Source of the DNA: Streptomyces sp. A1136
GTDB lineage: Bacteria > Actinomycetota > Actinomycetes > Streptomycetales > Streptomycetaceae
Reading direction: 5' to 3'
NCBI RefSeq assembly: GCF_004795055.1
Contig: NZ_SSBJ01000047.1
Coordinates: forward strand, 1 to 44,557
Length of the DNA: 44,557 bases
Below, one piece after another: positions 16,529 through 24,938 of this stretch (positions are counted from its first letter, which is position 1; each line of letters starts with the position of its first letter). The notes beneath the pieces are model-generated. The model saw only the letters and a program-made list of their open reading frames with translations. It was not told the DNA's origin and did no database searches. The position numbers and the translations under genes were made by a program.

Positions 16529-17421
16529 CAGGCCACCCGCTTTGCGGACTGTGCCACCTCGGCCACCAGTCGGGCGGTGGCTGGGATGGCGATGCCGTGT
16601 GCGGCTCCGGCGCGTAGGACGGCTCCGCCGATGGCGTCGAGTTCGAGCGGACGGCCGGCCTCGGCATCGCGCTGCATCGAGGACCTCATCGTCCCCGGTA
16701 CGCGGTCGAAGAAGGACAGCAGCCCCTCGGCGGTCACCGGCGCGCCGACGGCGCGGGCTACGGCCGCGATCTCGTCGAGGACGGTGAGCAGCTCGGGCCG
16801 GTGCCAATCACGGACGGCACCGACGTCGGCCTGGTGGCGGCTGGTCAGCAGGGCGAACGGGGCGAGGAAGGCCAGCTTGTCCCAGAGCATCGCGCTCTCG
16901 TCCTCGCGTACGGTCACGCCCAGACCGGCCTGTCGCAGCAGCTCCACGAAGTCATCCACGGGGGCGGCGAGTTCGAGGTCGGCAAACGGGCTGGTGTGAG
17001 CGATGCGGCCGGGCGCCGTGCGGGTGGCCTCGACCCGGATGGTGCCCGCGACGACCCGGGCAGAGGGGAAGCGCTCGCGGAGCACGGCGAGATGGTCGAG
17101 GCCGTTGAGCAGCGGTACCACGACCGCCGTGCCGAGCACCTCGGCCGGGATGCGGTCGAGCGCCTCGGCGAGCGCGGTCTGCTTGACCGTCACGAAGACG
17201 GCGTCTACCGGCTCGCGCAACTCGGTGTCGGACTCCACCGCTGCGGTGAACTGTCCGTACCGGTTGCTCTCGACGCGCAGCCCGTCCTCGCGCAGCACGG
17301 CCACGGTCTGTTCCCCCGCCAGGCAGACGACGCGGTGTCCGGCACGTGCGAGCAGCGCGCCGACCAGGCCGCCGACGCCGCCTGGGCCGAGAACCGCCGC
17401 GGTCGTCCTGGTTGTGCTCAT
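16528..17421 (-). CDS. Ketopantoate reductase family protein (PanE/ApbA-like)
   Basis: A 297-residue NADPH-dependent reductase of the PanE/ApbA family. The N-terminal Rossmann motif is VLGPGGVGGLVGALLARAGH. The middle carries VFVTVKQTALAEAL and VVPLLNGLDHLAVL with the catalytic-type Lys/Asn context. The C-terminal helical domain (LWDKLAFLAPFALLTSRHQ, then EIAAVARAVGAPV and MQRDAEAGRPLELDAIGG) is typical. AGGAGC lies before the ATG at 17421. It is divergent from the LysR gene and coupled to DUF6817 downstream. A secondary 2-oxoacid or lactone reductase role is as likely as pantothenate synthesis, because biosynthetic panE is usually not placed in a LysR-controlled accessory cassette. Confidence 0.9.
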   Translation of the reverse strand: MSTTRTTAAVLGPGGVGGLVGALLARAGHRVVCLAGEQTVAVLREDGLRVESNRYGQFTAAVESDTELREPVDAVFVTVKQTALAEALDRIPAEVLGTAVVVPLLNGLDHLAVLRERFPSARVVAGTIRVEATRTAPGRIAHTSPFADLELAAPVDDFVELLRQAGLGVTVREDESAMLWDKLAFLAPFALLTSRHQADVGAVRDWHRPELLTVLDEIAAVARAVGAPVTAEGLLSFFDRVPGTMRSSMQRDAEAGRPLELDAIGGAVLRAGAAHGIAIPATARLVAEVAQSAKRVA

Positions 17422-17611
17422 GTGTGCTCCTGTCCGGGAAACCAATGAGTCGAGAGGCCGGGGCCGGGAAGCCGGGTCGGGCCCATGGCGGGTCGGCACC
17501 CGCCCACGTTCAGGACCGCGTCCGGATCGCGGAAGAGACAGTGGGCGGGTTGCCGCCCTGGGCCCGGAACGATGATCAAACCTGGCGCGATGCAAGTCAA
17601 TCCTCGGATTT

Positions 17612-17641
17612 GCTGGGGAATACCCCAGCTTAAGCTTGGGT
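17612..17641. promoter_or_regulatory. Overlapping LysR palindromes
   Basis: Two interlocked palindromes: GCTGGGG-AATA-CCCCAGC (17612-17629) and ACCCcAGCTTAAGCTtGGGT (17622-17641, one mismatched pair). The second ends two bases before the LysR GTG start. This placement fits an autoregulatory and divergent-activation site, and it leaves no room for a Shine-Dalgarno sequence, so the LysR mRNA may be leaderless. Confidence 0.6.
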
Positions 17642-17643
17642 CT

Positions 17644-18543
17644 GTGACACTTGACGATCTCCGTGTCTTTGCCGTGGTCTGCCGAACCGGTTCGCTCAGC
17701 GGTGCCGCCCGTGACCTGGGCTGTACGCAGTCGGCCGTCAGCCAGCACGTGAAGCGACTCGAGCGGGAGCTGGGACTCAGCCTGCTCGAACGCCACCCGC
17801 GCGGGATTGCGCCGACCCCGGCGGGGCGGCTGCTGCACGCGGCGGTGACCGAGGGCCTGGGACGCATCGACCAGGCCGTGCGCCGGATCGAGGAACTCGC
17901 CCGCGCGGAGGGCGGATCGGTACGGGTCACCACCGGTGCCACGACCGTCCGGCACTTCATGGCCGCCGCCGTGGTCGACTTCCGCCGGCGCTTCCCGCGA
18001 GCCAGCCTCGAATTCCAGACCGAGACCTCCAGCCGCGGTTGCTTCGACGCGCTCGCCATCGGTGCGGTGGACCTCGCCTGGATCACCCTGCGGCCGGCGG
18101 GCAGCGCCGTGGAGCAGCGCCCCGTCGTCCATCTGTCCTGGTCACTCGCCGTTGCGGCTGGCGACCCGCTCGCCGCCAAGTCCTTCATCGAACCCGCCGA
18201 CCTGCAAAATGCCCGGCTCATTGGCCTGCCCGAGAACTCGACCGCTCGTATCCAGCTCGGCTCACGGCTCGCCGAATCGGGCATCCGGCCGATCTTCGAC
18301 ACCAGCGTCACCGACTGGGACACCGCGATCCTGCTGGCCGAGCTCGGGCTCGGTCACGCGGTCGTTCCGACCCTGCCCGAGTGGACCGGCCCCGGCCACC
18401 CTGACCTGCGGCTGATCCCGATCCCCGCCCTCCCCGCGCTCACCGCGGGCTGGGCCGTCCGCCGCTGGGACGCTCTCTCCCCACTGGCCCGCGCCTTCGC
18501 CGACACCGTCACCCACCACTGCGCCCGCCAGGGGGGAAAGTGA
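17644..18543 (+). CDS. LysR-family transcriptional regulator
   Basis: A 299-residue LysR regulator. The winged helix is VTLDDLRVFAVVCRTGSLSG then AARDLGCTQSAVSQHVKRLE. The effector-binding domain follows (VRVTTGATTVRHFMAAAVVD, LAIGAVDLAWITL, WDTAILLAELGLGHAVVP). The GTG at 17644 begins exactly at the family start. It is divergent from panE/DUF6817, which it probably activates in response to a pathway metabolite. The palindromes immediately upstream support autoregulation. Confidence 0.92.
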   Translation: MTLDDLRVFAVVCRTGSLSGAARDLGCTQSAVSQHVKRLERELGLSLLERHPRGIAPTPAGRLLHAAVTEGLGRIDQAVRRIEELARAEGGSVRVTTGATTVRHFMAAAVVDFRRRFPRASLEFQTETSSRGCFDALAIGAVDLAWITLRPAGSAVEQRPVVHLSWSLAVAAGDPLAAKSFIEPADLQNARLIGLPENSTARIQLGSRLAESGIRPIFDTSVTDWDTAILLAELGLGHAVVPTLPEWTGPGHPDLRLIPIPALPALTAGWAVRRWDALSPLARAFADTVTHHCARQGGK

Positions 18544-18749
18544 AGCCGCAGCCGGCAGGTCACGTCAGCCGCCGGCCAAGACGATCGCTCCCGCTGCCAC
18601 CGTCGACCGGCCGACCGAGACACCAAGGAGCGCCCGGCAGGGAAAGCCCACGGGCCAGTAGAGGGGGCGAAGTCCGGAGGAGCCCCACCGGGGGACTCAT
18701 CGGTCACCCGACAGGGGGCCTCGGACAACCGCACCGCCGGTGTCAGAGT
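18544..18749. other. Short intergenic stretch after LysR
   Basis: I see no gene or strong hairpin. It contains the 3' end of the LysR transcript and leads into a degraded gene on the other strand. Confidence 0.3.
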
Positions 18750-19016
18750 TCAGCGAGGATGATTAACCTTCCATGCACTCACAGCGCTGCGCGTCCTACG
18801 CGTGCGCCACAACACGATCGGCCTGATCACCAACGCAAGGCGAGTGATGACGTGACCGCGGGTCCAGCCAGGCAACGCCGAGGGTTCACGCACATCCGTG
18901 TCGGTCAACGCGTCGAGGGTGCTGGTGATCCGGCCGGAGCGGGTGACTTCCTCAATGATGTCGAGCATGTCCTCACCGTAGGTGACGAGTTGGCGAGGAG
19001 TTCGGCCTGGTGTCAC
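18750..19016 (-). pseudogene. Mycothiol-dependent maleylpyruvate isomerase family, truncated
   Basis: From the GTG at 19016 the sequence reads EDMLDIIEEVTRSGRITSTL then DALTDTDVREPSALPGWTRG and HVITRLA, the N-terminal four-helix start of DinB-like MDMPI proteins, including the His expected to bind metal (GHVITRLA). After that the family similarity stops abruptly, and a basic unrelated tail runs to a stop. About two thirds of the protein is missing. It follows the MocR gene in the same orientation and was probably its partner before truncation. Confidence 0.6.
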
Positions 19017-19044
19017 CGAGCTTCGGACGGACCTGTGATGTGGG

Positions 19045-20451
19045 CTACCGGCCCCTGAGCAGGCCGCCGACCGCCGTGATGCCTGCAGTGATGGCGCGTT
19101 CGCTGACATTGCCGAACCCCAGGACCAGTTGTACCGGCTCTGTCGCATGCGAGGAGCGGCAGGTGCTCATTCCGTAGAGACCGACGGAGCGGGTGTATGC
19201 GGCGTCGATGAGGCCCTGCTCGTCGGCCGGTCCATCGAGGTGCGCGACCGCGTGGAAGCCTGCCGCGAGGCCGGTCACCCTGACCTCGGGGGCGTGTTCA
19301 GCGATCGCCGCCACCAGGGTCGCGCGCCGTGCCGCATAAGTCGTGCGCATGCGGCGCAGGTGCCGGTCGAAGCGGCCGGACTCGATCATTCTCGCGAGGG
19401 TGAGCTGATCGAGAGTGGGCGACCCGCGGTCGCTCAGCTGCTTGTGCTCGGTGATCGTCTCGGTGAGCGCGGGCGGGCAGAGCATCCACCCGATGCGCAG
19501 CGCGGGCGCGAGGGATTTGCTGACGGTGCCTATGGAAATCACTCGATCGGCGGCGAGCCCCTGCAGTGCGCCCACCGACTCCCGGTCGTACCGGAATTCG
19601 GCGTCGTAGTCGTCCTCAATGACGACGGCGTCCCGGCTCCTGGCCCACTCGATCATTGCGAGCCGCCGCTCGGGTGCCAGAGTGACACCGGTGGGCCATT
19701 GGTGCGCAGGGGTCATGACGACGGCGCGGGCGTCGGTCGCGGCGAGTGCCTGCACGTCGATCCCGCGCTCGTCAACCGGCACCGGGATCGCAGACACGCC
19801 CGCCCGGGACGCGGCAGAGGAGATCGTGACCGGTGAGCCTGGGTCCTCGTACGCCACCGTACGGACACCTGTCCTGGCCAAGGCGGACAGGGCCAGAGTG
19901 AGGCCCTGCGCGTAGCCGGAGCAGATCACGATCCGGTCCGGATCCGCTGCGGCGGCGCGCACCCGCCGCAGATATCCGGCCATGACTTGGCGCAGTACCG
20001 CACTTCCGCGCGGGTCTCCGTAGTCGAGCGCCGCTCTCGGCATGGTGCGTGCCGCTTCGCGAGTGGCCCACAGCCAGTCGGCAAGCGGGAAGCTGCTCAG
20101 GTCCGGGACGCCCCACTTGAAGTCGGCCACCAGGAGTGGAGGTGCCGAGGGCGGTGGCGTGGGCTCCGAGGGTACGCCTGCGCCGGCGGCGACCCGGGTG
20201 GCTGAGCCGACGCGTGTCGCGAGGTATCCCTCGGCCTGGAGCTGGGCGTAGCACTCCTGCACCAGCCCGCGCGATAGCCCGAGTATCCGAGCGAGTTCAC
20301 GGGAGGACGGCAGGCGTTCGCCGATCTGCAGCCGCCCGGTCCGGATCGCGTCCCGCAGCCGGAGTTCCAGCTGGTATCGCAGCGGCTCGCCGCTTTCCCG
20401 GTCGATGACCAGCAGCAGATCAGGTGACAGACCGGACCACTCTAGAGGCAT
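19045..20451 (-). CDS. MocR-type regulator: GntR helix-turn-helix fused to aminotransferase fold
   Basis: A 468-residue MocR/PdxR-like regulator. Residues about 15-80 form the GntR domain (RYQLELRLRDAIRTGRLQIG then ERLPSSRELARILGLSRGLV). A linker leads to the type-I aminotransferase fold with the PLP site: SGYAQGLTLALSALARTG, VIEDDYDAEFRYD, and the Schiff-base lysine in SIGTVSKSLAPALRIGW. MocR proteins sense PLP adducts or amino-compound ligands and control nearby genes. It is divergent from an MFS exporter with only 47 bases between starts. The start at 20451 (MPLEWSG) was preferred over an upstream extension that would overlap the exporter gene. Confidence 0.92.
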   Translation of the reverse strand: MPLEWSGLSPDLLLVIDRESGEPLRYQLELRLRDAIRTGRLQIGERLPSSRELARILGLSRGLVQECYAQLQAEGYLATRVGSATRVAAGAGVPSEPTPPPSAPPLLVADFKWGVPDLSSFPLADWLWATREAARTMPRAALDYGDPRGSAVLRQVMAGYLRRVRAAAADPDRIVICSGYAQGLTLALSALARTGVRTVAYEDPGSPVTISSAASRAGVSAIPVPVDERGIDVQALAATDARAVVMTPAHQWPTGVTLAPERRLAMIEWARSRDAVVIEDDYDAEFRYDRESVGALQGLAADRVISIGTVSKSLAPALRIGWMLCPPALTETITEHKQLSDRGSPTLDQLTLARMIESGRFDRHLRRMRTTYAARRATLVAAIAEHAPEVRVTGLAAGFHAVAHLDGPADEQGLIDAAYTRSVGLYGMSTCRSSHATEPVQLVLGFGNVSERAITAGITAVGGLLRGR

Positions 20452-20457
20452 GAAATT

Positions 20458-20475
20458 GGATCTTACTGGTGATCC
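20458..20475. promoter_or_regulatory. Candidate MocR site in the divergent promoter
   Basis: The inverted repeat GGATC-n8-GATCC lies in the 47-base gap between the MocR and MFS starts. MocR regulators often use direct repeats, so this palindrome is only a candidate, but almost any regulator site for both genes must lie here. Confidence 0.35.
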
Positions 20476-20498
20476 GCTCGGCCTTTTAGCTTCGTCGT

Positions 20499-21689
20499 AT
20501 GACCAGGATGAGCAACCCACACACTGAGCAAGCCGGTGCGCGGCCACCTGTGGTGACGCGGCCCCTGCTGTTGCGTTTCGTCTCGATCATCGGTGCCTCG
20601 ACGAGCTTCTACCTGCTGCTGTCGGTCGTCCCTCTCTATGCCGAGGCGTCAAGTGGAGGCAACGGCACTCCCGCAGGACTCGCGACAGGGGCGCTGATGC
20701 TGGCCACTGTCGGAGGTGAGCTGGCCACTCCCCGGTTCGTTGCCCGCTTCGGCTACCGCCTGGCGTTGGCGGTAGGGCTGGTCCTTCTCGGTGCACCCGC
20801 GCTCGTGCTGACCGCCTCCGGGAGCACGGTGTGGATCACGGCGGTCTGTGTCCTGCGCGGCCTGGGCTTCGCGCTTACGGTCGTCGCCGGTGGTGCTATG
20901 ACGGCGTCGCTGATCCCGCCCGAGCGCCGCGGTGAGGGGCTGGCACTGGTCGGCATCGTGTCCGGGGTGCCGTCGCTGGTGGCCCTGCCGCTGGGTGTCT
21001 GGCTGGTGGCGCGCGTGGGGTACGGACCGGTCGGCATCGCCAGCGCCGTGGCCGCGCTGGCCGCGATCGTCTCGGTTCCGGGCCTGCCGCACCGCGAGCC
21101 GACCTCGGGACGGTCGATCGGGGTGCTGGCTGGGTTGCGAACGGCCGCTCTTCTGCGGCCCGCCGTCCTCTTCTCGGCTACTGCGCTCGCTGCCGGAATC
21201 ATCGTCACCTTCCTCCCCCTTGCCGTCCCGCCAGCTTCCACTGGAGTCGTCGCCGGGGCACTGTTCGTCCAATCCGCGGCATCAACCGTGGCCCGCTGGG
21301 GCGCGGGCCGACACGGCGACCGGCACGGACCGGCCTCACTCGTCCTGCCAGCCCTGGCCGTCTCGGCCGCAGGAACGCTGCTCACCTCTTTGACCCACAG
21401 CCCGGTCGCCGTTGTCGCCGGTGTGGCCCTGTTCGGGGTCGGCTTCGGAGTCACCCAGAACGCCACACTGACGCTGATGTACGCGCGTGTCCCTACCTCC
21501 GGCTACGGCACCGTCAGCGCCCTGTGGAACTTCGCCTACGACGCGGGCATGGGTGTCGGGGCCGTCGGGTTCGGAGTACTCACGGGCCAGACCGGCTACC
21601 CAGTAGCCTTCGCTCTCACCGCCATGCTGACGCTCACCGCCCTCGTCCCGGCCTGGCGCGACGGCGTTACCACCGGCTCCCGCGCATGA
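20499..21689 (+). CDS. MFS transporter (probable efflux)
   Basis: A 396-residue major facilitator with about 12 hydrophobic segments. The first (LLLRFVSIIGASTSFYLLLS) and the loop 2-3 region (ATPRFVARFGYRLALAVGLV) fit the MFS pattern. The second half begins after the cytoplasmic loop PHREPTSGRS. The size and absence of substrate-specific motifs suggest a drug or metabolite exporter. It is divergent from, and likely controlled by, the MocR regulator. The ribosome site is weak; MTRMSNPH could also start at the second Met. It ends 9 bases from a convergent small gene. Confidence 0.9.
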   Translation: MTRMSNPHTEQAGARPPVVTRPLLLRFVSIIGASTSFYLLLSVVPLYAEASSGGNGTPAGLATGALMLATVGGELATPRFVARFGYRLALAVGLVLLGAPALVLTASGSTVWITAVCVLRGLGFALTVVAGGAMTASLIPPERRGEGLALVGIVSGVPSLVALPLGVWLVARVGYGPVGIASAVAALAAIVSVPGLPHREPTSGRSIGVLAGLRTAALLRPAVLFSATALAAGIIVTFLPLAVPPASTGVVAGALFVQSAASTVARWGAGRHGDRHGPASLVLPALAVSAAGTLLTSLTHSPVAVVAGVALFGVGFGVTQNATLTLMYARVPTSGYGTVSALWNFAYDAGMGVGAVGFGVLTGQTGYPVAFALTAMLTLTALVPAWRDGVTTGSRA

Positions 21690-21698
21690 CCGACACGA

Positions 21699-22052
21699 TC
21701 ACTCGCGGTGGAGCCTGCCAACCGTCCCGAGCGGAATGCAGTTGTCGGGGACGCCGTTGCGTACGCCCTCGCACAGCTGGGCCCGCGACAGGGCGGCCTT
21801 CTCCAGTACCAGCTGCCAGGCACGCATCCAGTACGGGGTATCGGCCTCCAGGTCGCCGAACTGGTTGTCTACGCCGGCGCTGTCGTCCCGGGCGCGTATC
21901 TGCTCCTGTGTGAAGTGCTGGCCCCCGTCGTCCATGCCGCTGCAGCCGATCTCGCTCTCGGTCTTCTGGGCCACCTTGCAGCCGTCATATTGGACCTCCC
22001 AGTAGGCCTGGGGGGGTGGGGCCTTCATGGGGCGCCCCGGGGTGCTGGTCAC
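21699..22052 (-). CDS. Hypothetical protein (117 aa)
   Basis: A 117-residue soluble protein with normal composition and strong G/C third-position bias. Notable stretches are AYWEVQYDGCKVAQKTESEI, GCSGMDDGGQHFTQEQI and QLVLEKAALSRAQLCEGVRN. It has four Cys and a Gln/Asp-rich middle. No signal peptide. GTG 22052 gives the longest form; ATG 22028 is also possible, and neither has a clear ribosome site. It is divergent from the DUF6087 gene with 30 bases between starts. No family recognised. Confidence 0.6.
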   Translation of the reverse strand: MTSTPGRPMKAPPPQAYWEVQYDGCKVAQKTESEIGCSGMDDGGQHFTQEQIRARDDSAGVDNQFGDLEADTPYWMRAWQLVLEKAALSRAQLCEGVRNGVPDNCIPLGTVGRLHRE

Positions 22053-22082
22053 CGTGCGGCGTGTCTACGCCACGATGCTGTG

Positions 22083-22286
22083 ATGTACGAGGAGCCGTTG
22101 GAGGAATGGGCGCGACGGCGCGAGGAACGTCGGGCCCAGTCGAAAGGGAAGCTGCGTGCGGTGCCGCTCACATCGAGCCCGCATCGCGGGGCCCATGTCG
22201 AACCGGACGCGCCACGCGCGATCGAAGAGTGGGACGGCTTGCGGTGGGTGACCATCGGGCTCGTTGACGACCTGACGCCGGTGTAG
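22083..22286 (+). CDS. DUF6087-like small protein
   Basis: A 67-residue Streptomyces protein. MYEEPLEEWARRREERRAQS opens with the acidic-then-basic helix of DUF6087, followed by RAVPL, GAHVEPDAPRAIEEWDGLRW and VTIGLVDD, the conserved 'A-H-V-x-P-x-A-P-R-x-x-x-E-W-x-G-x-x-W' core. Function unknown. It is divergent from the 117-residue gene and stands alone in its orientation. Confidence 0.65.
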   Translation: MYEEPLEEWARRREERRAQSKGKLRAVPLTSSPHRGAHVEPDAPRAIEEWDGLRWVTIGLVDDLTPV

Positions 22287-22537
22287 TCGTCAAGAGTTGT
22301 GGTTCGTAGGAGAGAACCGGCCAACGAATCTTCGATGCGTGTATCGCATGGTCGCCAGTTATCGTCACGCCACCGTGACCAGCAAGCCAAAGAGATCACG
22401 CCGACTTGAAATCGTCCTTGGGATTGAGGTGAGGTCCCACTTGCGGGGGAGCTGCTCCCCTCTTGGCGGATGATGCCGCTGCATGCCGCGCGGTGACATC
22501 GTGAACCGGTTGGTTCGCCTCGCTCACACCGGAGTCC

Positions 22538-23122
22538 ATGATGCCTAGTCAGTTCCCGTCGTCAGATGCCCAGATCACCGCCCCTCGATGGGCGGTGTGC
22601 GCGGCGTGGGCGACGGTGCTTTGCACAATGCCTTCGTGTGTGTGGCGGCTCTCCCTGGGGTTCGGAGTAGATGTCGGTTTCACCGGACGACTCGGTTCTC
22701 TCTACGCAGGGCCCCCGACCATGGTCTACGTGCTGATCCTGTCGGTGGTCTCGCAGGCCGCCGCCTGCCTGACGCTCGGCCTGGTGAAGCCTTGGGGCGA
22801 ACGGGTGCCGCGCTGGGTTCCGCGGCTGGGTGGCCGCCGCATCCCACCGCTTGCCGTGGCCATACCCGCCGCAGTAGGCGCCGTTGCGGTGACGGGGCTG
22901 TGCGCCGCGGTCACGCTGGTGCCAGGAGGGCCACTGGACAGCCCCGAATTCCCGCACGGTACGGCGGGAGTGATCATGGACGTCTGCTACGCCCCCCTGC
23001 TGGCCTGGGGGCCCCTGGTCGCCGCTCTCACTATTGCCTACGCCCGACGCCGTCGGGCAGGCGAACAGTTCTGGTCAGCTGGCGTACTACTCGAGGAAAC
23101 CAGGGTGGGAGGCCGGTCCTGA
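22538..23122 (+). CDS. Small multi-pass membrane protein
   Basis: A 194-residue protein with about four membrane helices: WAVCAAWATVLCTMPSCVW, MVYVLILSVVSQAAACLTLG, LAVAIPAAVGAVAVTGLCAA and LLAWGPLVAALTIAYA. The loop GERVPRWVPRLGGRRIPPLA is basic and probably cytoplasmic. Family-like residues end at AYARRRRAGEQ. The last ~10 residues run into sequence that reads as an IS481 transposase on the other strand, so the natural C-terminus may be altered by insertion. Function unknown. Confidence 0.7.
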   Translation: MMPSQFPSSDAQITAPRWAVCAAWATVLCTMPSCVWRLSLGFGVDVGFTGRLGSLYAGPPTMVYVLILSVVSQAAACLTLGLVKPWGERVPRWVPRLGGRRIPPLAVAIPAAVGAVAVTGLCAAVTLVPGGPLDSPEFPHGTAGVIMDVCYAPLLAWGPLVAALTIAYARRRRAGEQFWSAGVLLEETRVGGRS

Positions 23123-23690
23123 GCTGAACCGCGGTCATGGTGTTGGAGGTGTAGGGCCGCTGGTAGGCCCACTCGTCCAGGAGGGTGCGGTTGAAGCGTT
23201 CGACCTTGCCGTTAATCTGTGGCCGGTAGGGCCGGATGCGTTGGTGGGCGATGCCGGCCGCGGTGAGGGTTTGGGTGAAGAGCTTGTACTTGCAGCAGGA
23301 GCCGTTGTCGGTCAGGACGCGTTCGACGGTAATGGCGTGGGCAGGAAGAATGCGTTGGCCCGCTGCCAGAACCCGGCAACGGTCTCCTGCCGTTCGTCGG
23401 CCAGAACTTCGCTGTAGCCAGGCGTGAGTGGTCGTCGACGGCGGAGTGGATGTAGGAGTAACCGATCACTGGCGTGCTGCTCCTGCGCTGGCCGGTGATG
23501 GCCTGCCGGTTCCGGTCGCCTACGGTTCGGCCCACCACGCGCCATCCCGCCGCTGTCGGGGATGTTGCCGAGTTTCTTGATGTCGACGTGGACGAGGTCG
23601 CCCGGCCTGTGGTGTTCGTAGCGGCGGATCGGCTCTCCGGCGGGCCGGTCCAGCCAGGCCAGGCGGTCCAGACCTAGCAAAACGAAAGAG
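23097..23690 (-). pseudogene. IS481-family transposase, C-terminal remnant, frameshifted
   Basis: Pieces in three minus-strand frames add up to most of an IS481 catalytic domain: RRYEHHRPGDLVHVDIKKLG, PVIGYSYIHSAVDDHSRLA, AFWQRANAFF, then the C-terminal NGSCYKYKLFTQTL, RPYRPQINGKVERFNRTLLD and EWAYQRPYTSNTMTAVQLRT. The DDE residues fall in DIKK, DDHSR and KVERFN. At least three frameshifts are needed, the N-terminal DNA-binding part is missing, and the last expected residues after QLRTG are lost. No terminal repeats remain. It lies against the membrane protein gene. Confidence 0.75.
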
Positions 23691-23873
23691 GCCAACGATC
23701 TGGCCGAAGCGATGCGCCGGTGGATCGACGCCTCAGGGCTGCGGGTGCGGCAGTTTCACACGGACGCCGACGCTCGCCCAAGCGGTCGGATTACTCCCCT
23801 CTCTCATTGCCCCGAGTACCTCGCCCTCACAACATTGGGCCGGGAACTCGCCCGCATCATCGGCATGGCGTAG
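23676..23873 (+). pseudogene. Orphan C-terminal gene fragment
   Basis: A plus-strand frame without a start encodes KTKEANDLAEAMRRWIDASG then LRVRQFHTDADARPSG and EYLALTTLGRELARIIGMA-stop, with normal protein composition. It begins exactly where the IS481 remnant ends, so it is probably the 3' part of a gene interrupted or deleted by that element. Family not recognised. Confidence 0.35.
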
Positions 23874-24295
23874 GTGTATTGATCACGAGCGTTGTCAACG
23901 CTGCCTGGTCTTGATCATGGCGAAGAGCTCCGGTGTGGTGGAAATGTCTAGGCTCCGCACCGCACACGGAGGTCTTCGTTTCCGACCGTAATGCCCGGCT
24001 GACCGTTCCGGCAGGCGGATCCGCACCGTGGTCTCGCCTCGCGCGGTACGCCGAGGTCGACCACCAGCGCGCGAGAAGCACCCCGCCGGTGGAAGCCACG
24101 GCTATCGATGCGGGCACATCCCGGTTCAGCACTTCCACCTCCCCCTTCCCACGACTGCTCGAATACCTTGCCGGGGACGGCTACCCCCAGCACGCTCCCC
24201 TAGCTAGGAGCTGTCCGGCCGATCGTGCGGACTCGGACTGAAGAGGCCAGGAGAGCCCGGATCTCGAGCAGACGACTCGTCGTAGGCTGCGTCCC
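23874..24295. other. Unassigned 420-base stretch
   Basis: No gene with a family signature is visible. A plus-strand piece (DRNARLTV) faintly resembles the start of IS481-type transposases but cannot be followed further. I see no terminators or tRNA. Confidence 0.3.
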
Positions 24296-24817
24296 ATGAG
24301 CTTGTGGGACGTCCTGCCGGACAACGAACGACAGCAGTGGGTCCTCGATCCGTTCGTGAGCGTGGGCCCACTGCGGTTCGGAATGAGTTCGGGCGAGACA
24401 TCTGTTGCGCTCGGCGGCATCCGCGCAGATGTGCGCCAGCACGACCCGCAGTGGGGCACCGCATGCCACACCTACCCCGATGTGGGGGTGAAGCTTTACT
24501 TCGCGGCCGATGAGTGCTTGTGCGGCGTCTCGGTCGATGCGCTGCGGGGACCACAAGTTCTGGCGGACGGGGCGGCCGTGGTCGGCCAGGTTCCCTCCGA
24601 GCTGGAGCAGTGGCTGTTCGAGCGTGCCGAGAGCCGGGAACCCTTTACGGAGCTGTTCTACATGCCCCGAGCGGAGGCGGGATCGTTGACTCTCGGAGTA
24701 GTCCTGTGCGTTCAGCGAGCCGCCGATAGCTTGCGCACACGCCCCGTCTTCCTTCCCGCCGATGTCCTGGACGACCCCTATCACCGGCTTCCGAGCGAAG
24801 CCTGGGCCATCTTCTGA
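24296..24817 (+). CDS. Hypothetical protein (173 aa)
   Basis: A 173-residue soluble, acidic protein with an alternating strand/helix pattern: LDPFVSVGPLRFGMSSGETS, VALGGIRADV, CHTYPDVGVKLYFAADECLC, GVSVDALRGPQVLADG, VPSELEQWLFERA, LTLGVVLCVQRAADSLRTRP. The 'VGPLRFGMS-x-GE' opening recalls small Streptomyces proteins of unknown role that sit alone in accessory regions, some annotated as immunity-like. It stands alone, with degraded DNA on one side and the nested IS on the other. No signal peptide or catalytic motif. Confidence 0.65.
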   Translation: MSLWDVLPDNERQQWVLDPFVSVGPLRFGMSSGETSVALGGIRADVRQHDPQWGTACHTYPDVGVKLYFAADECLCGVSVDALRGPQVLADGAAVVGQVPSELEQWLFERAESREPFTELFYMPRAEAGSLTLGVVLCVQRAADSLRTRPVFLPADVLDDPYHRLPSEAWAIF

Positions 24818-24856
24818 TCACGCATCTCTGTGTGGACACCTCTCCGGCGCAGACGG

Positions 24857-24924
24857 TCACGATCGGAGCCAGATGACGAGGGCGGCGGCGGTTGCGGTGC
24901 CGAGGTAGACGTAGCCGCGCTTGA
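24857..24924 (-). pseudogene. 3' end of an IS5-type transposase split by IS110
   Basis: On the minus strand, KRGYVYLGTATAAALVIWLR then S-stop is the C-terminus of an IS5-type transposase. Its missing upstream part resumes at 26248, on the far side of the IS110 element. The intact codons across the joint would read RYDIKRGY. Confidence 0.75.
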
Positions 24925-24938
24925 TGCCCCTATGGATG

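Noticed and set aside
22438..22470. Small hairpin GGGGAGC-T-GCTCCCC upstream of the membrane gene
   Set aside because: Seven-base arms with a one-base centre and no U-tract; too weak to call a terminator or riboswitch.
23933..24241. Possible IS481 N-terminus (DRNARLTV)
   Set aside because: Only about eight residues resemble the family; the following sequence does not fit in any frame.
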